DNA from: Acanthornis magna
Lineage: Eukaryota; Chordata; Aves; Passeriformes; Acanthizidae
Assembly: GCA_036785705.1 (NCBI GenBank)
Contig: JAWUZG010000357.1
Coordinates: 62,001-126,000, forward strand
Length of the DNA: 64,000 bases
Direction: 5' to 3'
Positions 57,380 through 64,000 of the stretch are shown in pieces. A model generated the notes under the pieces. It ran no database searches. It saw only the letters and a program-made list of their open reading frames with translations, and was not told where the DNA came from. A program made the translations under genes and the position numbers. The first letter of the stretch is position 1, and every line of letters starts with the position of its first letter.

Positions 57380-59700
57380 TGGGCTGGGGATATGATGTTT
57401 TATTCCTCACATCTCAAAAAAGGCTCATTTACAGCTGAGCGCTGACTCCTCAGTCTAGAGAAGACATCCAGAAACTGTGACCAGGGACAGTTATGCTCTC
57501 CACTGCCAGCACAAGAACTAAATGGGCAGAAAATTAACCTGGCAGGGGTGGGTTTGGAGGAAAATCAGGGAACAGGGAACTCCCATGCTCAGCTGGGCTG
57601 ATTTGGGAGAACTCTCTCATTGCTCTGCAACTCCCTGATAGGAGGGTGCAGCCAGATGGGGTCAGCTCTGCTCCCTGTTTTTACAATGAGTTCCCCAAGT
57701 GTTTGTGGTGCTCATTATATTTGTGAATAAGCACGAAAAACGGTGCTAGCGAAGTAAATTTGATGAGAAAGCAAAATTATCCTCATGGGTTTCCCTGAAA
57801 CACTGAGAGAACAGTCAAGGAATAAATAAAATTTCTCCTGCTACAGCCCATCTTGCTGAATTGAGATGGATTCTGCACTTAATTAATGGATTTTTAAAAG
57901 TTTTATTTTGCTCTGTTCCAACTCCTGGGATCAGCTGTCTGCAGCTGGCAGAGCCCTGAGGCACTGGGTCAGATTTGGTGTCAGGAAGCTTCTGACTGCC
58001 AAGCTCCTTCTCCAGTTCTGGGTCAAATCATGCACCATTTGGAAAGCAATTCCTCTCCAAATACGATGGAAGCAATCACAGACCATTTCTGGCTGATATT
58101 TCTGTGCCATAGGGAGGTTTCTCAGACAGAACTAGCTTTTAAAATTCTGTATTTTCACTTCTCTAACTAGTCTTGATCCATTCCAGGTATGTGCATTATC
58201 CCAATGCAAGGCTGGATTTGGTGGAGAATCAGTTCACATTCCTTAGGAAATAATTACTTAGTGTGCAGCATTGCCTTGTTATTCTTTGACTCCAGAACTG
58301 TGTGTATTTTGTAGGATATTCCATCCTTTAAGCTTTGGTTCCTTTTAACAATTCAGGAAACACCACATCAGGTTTCCCTTCAGAGGCTGGACACACTGTC
58401 AAAGAAACTGAGTCACAAAGTGAAAATACCCCAAATGTAGATTTTCAGCCTGGAACTACTGATTAATAGAGAATTTTACTTATTTACATGCTTGTTTATT
58501 TTATTTAATGAGGAATTTAACTTTAATTGCTGGTCCCAGTTTACAAAATCTTCTGACACGAGTCATGAGGAATGGAGGGAAAAATGAAAGAATAAGGTGT
58601 GGCACCTCCACGATTCACTTGGGGGTCTTTATAATGGGTAACGAAATATTCTGTGTGCAGTTCCACCTCAGGCACTGAACTGTCAGTAGGGACAGGAGGA
58701 GAAGAGCTCATGTCAATCCAGCACCTGGAGCTGCCCAGTTGAACAGCTGCCCCTGAACAACCCTCCTGTTTTCATGACAATACTGGAAAATTAAATCCCT
58801 GAAGTCCCTTAGTCCAAAAACTCTGCAGTGCACCTCAAGGTAAGCTCAAGCACATCACCAATCTCCTCCATGCCTTTGTCAGCCACAGTTTTATCAGAAA
58901 AAGCTTCCCAGGAAGAGTGGGAGAGAACAGCCCCGGCATTGGACAGGAAAGGAAAGGAATCCTGCTACATCCTGCCAATATGACCTGGGAAAAAAATTCC
59001 AGCAATTGTTTTAAGCTGGAATTTTTGAGCAGAACACACCAATACAGAACCTGAGATGTTCTTCAGACCACTGAGCAATATCCTCACTGATCCCGGGGCC
59101 AAGGCCCTGGTGCTTCGAGGAAAGAAAAATTCCAGAAGGTAAATGAGGCAGCAAGGGGGAAAATCTTCTTCCTCCCATCACCGAGCCCTTAGGTCTTGGG
59201 AAAATCAATATAAATAAAGTACAAACAAACCATAGCCAGGGCAGCAATTCAGGTGTTCGCACACAGAGGTGCTCCATGTCACTCGGGATGCCCAAAGGGA
59301 CCTGGCCTGGCCTTCAGCTGCTGCTGTGAGTCTCTGCAGGGCTGCTGTCACACCTGCTGTGCCTGAGGACACCTAGAATGTCCCAAAACCCGCAGGTTTC
59401 AGAACCAGGGTTACTCCTCAAGGGTCAGTGACTAAATGCATATGTATAACCTATCTGCACGCCCTTAGAGGTGATGGAAAAGAAGTGAATAATGTCCAAG
59501 AAATATGGGGTAGGATTCATCTTCTAACAGACCAAATATTCCCTTTTCTCACAGACCTTGACAAATCAGGCTGCTAAAGCCTCAATGCTCAAACTTCAAT
59601 TGTTTCAGCTCTGAGATTCCCCTTTATCCTGTCACACAATCCATCCTACCAAGATCCTGCTCGGAACTACACTTCACCTAGGGAATGGGAGGCAACTTTG
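57380..59700. other. Gene-free stretch
   Basis: No supported exon. A weak CR1-like remnant (TGATAGGAGGGTGCAGCCAG) lies near 57630-57680. FAM83H's non-coding first exon could lie anywhere to the right of 54562 but cannot be located by eye. Confidence 0.5.
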
Positions 59701-59714
59701 ACAGGAGAATGAAT

Positions 59715-60135
59715 CAGATATTGACTGGGGACACACTCTTCCCTGTGTGGGTGGGGAGGCCCTGGAATAGAATTCCCAGAGAAGCTGTGGCTGCCCCTGG
59801 ATCCCCAGCAGTGTCCAAGGCCAGGTTGGATGGGGCTTGGAGCAGCCTGGGACAGTGGAAGGTGTCCCTGGCCAAGACAGGGGCACAGGACTAGATAAAG
59901 TCCCTCCAACCCAGAAGAGTCCACGATTCCTTCCCAATATCCCATCTAACCTTGCCCTCTGGCAGTGGGAAGCCATTCCTCCTTGTCCTGTCACTCCATC
60001 CCTTGTCCCCAGTCCCTCTCCAGCTCTCCTGGAGCCCCTTTAGGCACTGGAAGGGACTCTAAGGTCTGCCAGGAGCCTTTTCTTCTCCAGGTGAACACCC
60101 CCAGCTCTCCCAGCCTGATCCAGAGCAGTGGGGTT
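59715..60135. mobile_element. Head-to-head pair of CR1 3' ends
   Basis: A sense CR1 end (59715-59935) meets an antisense one (59930-60135) near 59932, forming an imperfect inverted repeat. Landmarks are GAGAAGCTGTGGCTGCCCCT on the left and CTTTAGGCACTGGAAGGGAC on the right. Confidence 0.75.
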
Positions 60136-60377
60136 CCAGCCTAGTCTGTAATTTCTTCACACATTTTAGAATTCTGTTACCATTTTTGGCATTTCACGCA
60201 CTTCTCTGCTAGCCTAAGTGATCATTCCATGAAATGATGTCCATAAATTTAGAAGTATCACCACTCATTATCAGAACCTTTAGAAACCAAACCTGCAAAC
60301 TTTAGTTCCTCCCCAAGAAATCTTTCTCCTAATCCAGTGGGACAAGGATGGGCACAGACAGGCACACAGAAAGGCGT

Positions 60378-60465
60378 GGAAAAAAAACACAGAACCTCCT
60401 GAGTCGGAAGGGACCCACAAGGACCATCAAGTCAAACTTCTGGCCCTGCACAGGAAGCCCCAAAA
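60378..60465 (-). mobile_element. CR1 LINE 3' tip, different subfamily
   Basis: CACAGAACCTCCTGAGTCGG plus GGGACCCACAAGGACCATCA is an antisense end of another CR1 group, also represented at 23755. Confidence 0.6.
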
Positions 60466-60469
60466 ATCC

Positions 60470-62039
60470 CAGAAGAAAGAAGGAGCTCTGAGTCCTCTCC
60501 TTCACACACTGATCTGGGCTGGTGGTTGGGTTTTGCAGGAGGAAGCTGCAGGAGAAGAGCAGACAGCTCTGCGGCTGTTTGCAGAAACTCCTCCCATGCT
60601 CGGGGGCAGTGGATAAAGGAGAGCACGAAGCAGCTTGTTGGAAATTTAACAAGTGGGAGATAGAATGGGCTGATGAGAGGCAGGATTGAGCTCTCCTCCG
60701 CCTGTCTGTGCCACAGACACTGCGCTGGCTGCGGCTGCACAAGTGCAGGAGGAGTCCTAAGGGAGGATTTGGGCCCTCCTTGGCCAAAAAACCACTAGGA
60801 AAGGAACAGGTGGAAAGGAAGGAGCATGGAGGTCTCAGCCATCCCTGTGATCAAGGGTGGGGTGAGGAAGGAGGAAATTTCCCTTTGGCTTGGCCTGATG
60901 TCTGTCTCCGGTCCCACTGGTGTGACTGGGAGTGATTTGCTGGCTGTGAAGTCTGTGTCACATGCACTCAGTTCTGTGATCCCCAAAAGCTGTCAGACCC
61001 CCTGAATATAGGGAAGAGTCAGATGTGATCACAGCCTGCAGCTTCCTCCGTGCAGAAAAACACTCAACCATATGGAATATTTAATGTAAGGAAAAGTGGC
61101 TGACGGATGAAGCTGGAGATAAAAACTGTCCTTTAACCTCTGGATTCACTCTAAGAGCAGGACCTGGGAAAAGCACAGAGTTGTTGACTTGGGCAGCATT
61201 TGGTGCCTGTCCATATGTTGTTCCATTTCAACAGACTTTGACAGCTTTTATCCTAACAGAGCAGCAGGAAATCAGTTCCATCCACGCTGTGATCACCACA
61301 AAGCCCTACATATTAAAACAAATAAACAAAAGGACCTGCCTTTCTCCCGAGCCTTTACGCCAGGTGTGAATCAAGGGCGCTGGGCTGTGTTTGCCCAGCC
61401 TAAGCAAAAGGGAACTGGCTCAGTGCTCCCTTTCTCTCTCATCTGCCGTGCCTGGTGCCAGCCCTGCTGATGCCTCAGCACCTGGGGCTGGCTCCGTGTG
61501 CCTCCCCAGTGCTGACTCCAGTGCTTGTTGTTACGTGTTCTGCCTGCACAGCGAGTTCCCAGGCTGCCTCGCTCAGGTGATCCCTTCCCCGGCCGGACCT
61601 GCTCCGCTGCTTTGGGACACTCCCAGGAGCTGAGGCTGCCCTAGGCACCAAGGAAGGAACTGCCTGGGAGGAAGCAGAGCTGAATCCCTGAGTCTGGAAA
61701 GAGCTGGGAAGACCCCATTTGTTCCCCAGACCCCTTATGTGCAAGTATAGGCACAAATTTCTGGACTTAACCACCTCGTCTTTTTGCTGCCCTGGGTACC
61801 ACCAAGAAGAGAAAGGCAGCACAGTTCTTTTGCCCACACTCTGCACAGCCTGCCACAAACCCCTCTGTGCTATGAACACTTGAAGGGCTCCCGAACCTGG
61901 ACAAGAAATGAATCAAAGCAATTCTGATCCCTTTTGATGGGCCCCATACACCACATTCAATGGCATCACTGACATCTCCTAGGGGGGCTGTAAAAAAAAT
62001 TAATGTTTCCAAAATGTCTCAGTTCACTAAGTTTACAAA

Positions 62040-62070
<31 letters not shown>

Positions 62071-64000
62071 GGCCTCAAGAAAACAGAAAAGATCTCATGC
62101 AAACAGACTGCTGGTGTTCTGGGAGGGTTGGGTTTAGGAGAGGACAGCAAGGCCTGAGGGAAAATGACTGGAGCAGACACGGTGACAATGAGACATGGAA
62201 AGTGTTAGTTTGCTCTCAAGAAAATGTTGTACTTGGTAAATGATCTGGGAAGGAAGCTGTCTCCTGGAATATGGTTTAAGGTGTGGGGTTTTTAATTCTG
62301 CACTGTGTGATGGAAGGACAAGCCAGTGCCTTCTGATCTTGCTGCTGGGGAAGAACCTGTATGAACAGCAGGACATGCTTGTCCTCTCCAGAAGCTACTC
62401 CTGTCTGTGCTCATTTTCCTTACTAAGGCTTGGACTTCTCCTGAAAAGGATCTTTCAGGTTAAGGCCTCTTCTCACTTGCCAGTCTCACAGTGCTGCAGC
62501 ATTTGTATTTTTGAGGTGTAGCCCAGAATTTCCTTCTTTGGCCAGAACATGTGGCCATGGAATTGTACAAAAGCTGGAGCAAAGCTGCACAGAGAAGCTG
62601 TGGCTGCCCCTGGATCCCTGGAAGTGTCCAAGGCCAGGTTGGACAGGGCTTGGAGCAACCTGGGACAGTGAAATGTGGACAATAACTTGGATTAGACACT
62701 TTTTCAGCCTCAACTGCCTCTGCCAAGTCCTAATTCTTATTTTTTCTCTTTCCATTCTCCTCTCTGCATTTCCTGCTGAGTCTTGCCTTGTTTGCCTTCT
62801 CAATGTCCTCTTCAGGGCACTGTCAAAGGGTTACTGTCAAAATTTCTGGCTGGAATTTGTTATTCCTGTTACAGTGCCAGGTAAGGTCCCCCAGACCTTC
62901 TCCTTTGGTCATCTGATTACTCCGTGTTAATCATCTGAGTGAATGTCACCCCATATTTTACTCTGGGATGGTCTTATATGGATCTCAGTCATTATTAAAA
63001 AAAAAAAAAAAAAAGACAATATGTCTGCCTGCTGCAGTCTGGGAGTTTCACTTTAAAAACTGTGGCCATCAGATGAGAAATTGCTTCAATTAATCAATTA
63101 TTCACTGAGCTTCCAGAGATCGCAGCTGCACTTTCTGTGTTCAGCTGACCCTGAAAAATGGCTCCATGAACACTTTCTGTGTCTCAGCTGAATGCCCTGA
63201 ATGCTTTCAGGCATGTGGCAGAGCGGAACTGGGAGCCTTCAGCACCCACTGGACTCTCACTCACCTCTGCTTACTAAGTCAAGGGATCCCACAAAAAAAA
63301 TCCTTTGCTGGAGAATCAGGAGAGTGGCCAGACATTCAGAATATCCAGGGGATCTTTCTGCAGGCCAGAGGAAGAGGAAAGTGGCAGAAAAATTACATGC
63401 TGTAATTTTCTTTGTGAAGTGGTTACTGAGACACCTGTCAGCCTTAACTGTCCTGTGCAGCAAGGCCACAGAGTGGACAGGGAAATCTGAGAGGCAGCAG
63501 CACAAAACCTGATGTTTACAGCAGCTGGAAATGAAATGCCATCCTGAGTGCAAAAGGTGTCTCTCAGAGAGCAGATTAATGGAATAATCACGGAATCCTT
63601 TGGGTTGGAAAAGGCCTCTGAGAGCATCGAGTCCAATCACTGTCCCAGCACTGCCAAGGCCACCACTAACCCATGTCCCCAAGTGCCACATCCATGATAA
63701 CAATGCTCATGCCACATTTGCTCTCCTTCAGCCAATCCCTTTCCCTGGGTCTTTATTTAAAAGGTAGCAAGTATAAGGAAGTCTAAAACAGAGAATTTTT
63801 TAAAAAAGGACAAACATTGTAAGGTCTGATTTGGAGAAGGAGAACCATGTGCTGCCCTTGACTTTTACTTCCCACACACACTTTAGAAATTTTAGAAATG
63901 CACTCATCAAACTCCTCTTCCTCATTAAGGCTACAAAACCCCAGCATATGGGGCCTGATAAGCAGTCCAGACGTGCTCCATGTAACTCTAAAATGCAAAG
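60470..64000. other. Gene-free right end with CR1 tips and homopolymers
   Basis: A CR1 tip lies at about 62590-62680 (+) and another at 63585-63700 (-). Homopolymers are T(26) near 62040 and A(18) near 62998. I see no exon with convincing splice sites and no RNA gene. Confidence 0.5.

Noticed and set aside
60329..61879. ORFs of 100-150 aa near the right end
   Set aside because: No similarity I recognise, no paired splice sites, and CR1 fragments adjoin. Chance frames are likely.

Overview
This is vertebrate nuclear DNA, almost certainly from a bird and probably a songbird. The reasons are long intron-containing genes, dozens of CR1 LINE 3' ends (the main avian retroposon), several avian-type ERV LTR fragments, and GC-rich gene ends packed with minisatellites. 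There are no bacterial operons, CRISPR arrays, tRNA operons or prokaryotic defence systems.

Five protein genes can be read exon by exon with splice phases that close. Left to right: (1) FOXH1 on the minus strand, two forkhead exons (3673-3858, 528-632), with its last exon beyond the left edge. (2) A small multi-pass membrane protein gene on the plus strand (5296-7178), head to head with FOXH1; neighbourhood and size suggest TMEM276, but I did not recognise it from sequence. (3) THUMPD2 on the minus strand (27759 down to 14950), ten coding exons, 488 aa. (4) MAPK15 (ERK7/8) on the plus strand (32761-45227), thirteen coding exons, 559 aa. (5) FAM83H on the minus strand (54547 down to 47350), four coding exons, 1126 aa. 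MAPK15 and FAM83H are tail to tail, with poly(A) signals about 0.9 kb apart. THUMPD2 and MAPK15 are head to head, about 5 kb apart.

The rest is repeats. 1-9.6 kb is GC-rich and largely minisatellite, including an array built from a piece of FOXH1 exon 2 and a partial duplicate of the membrane-gene exon. 9.7-12.3 kb is AT-rich and without a recognisable gene. 12.3-15.0 kb is a 676-bp tandem array that grew out of the THUMPD2 stop codon and 3' UTR and has a two-unit higher-order pattern. The THUMPD2 introns hold a 36-bp VNTR, a hairpin-bearing 170-bp array and a fossil duplicate of exon 9. 28.5-32.3 kb is AT-rich intergenic DNA. MAPK15 intron 1 holds a 20-bp VNTR. 54.6-64 kb holds LTR and CR1 fragments and no gene I can support.

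The genes do not form a pathway. FOXH1 is a nuclear SMAD partner, THUMPD2 an RNA guanine-N2 methyltransferase, MAPK15 an atypical MAP kinase linked to cilia and autophagy, and FAM83H a CK1 scaffold on keratin filaments. The points most worth a second look are repeat arrays that captured exon or UTR sequence (three independent cases), a consensus RFX X-box plus NRF1 site just upstream of MAPK15, an LTR promoter lying in sense upstream of THUMPD2, and the position of THUMPD2 between genes that in human are all on 8q24.3. I found no new multi-gene biological system.
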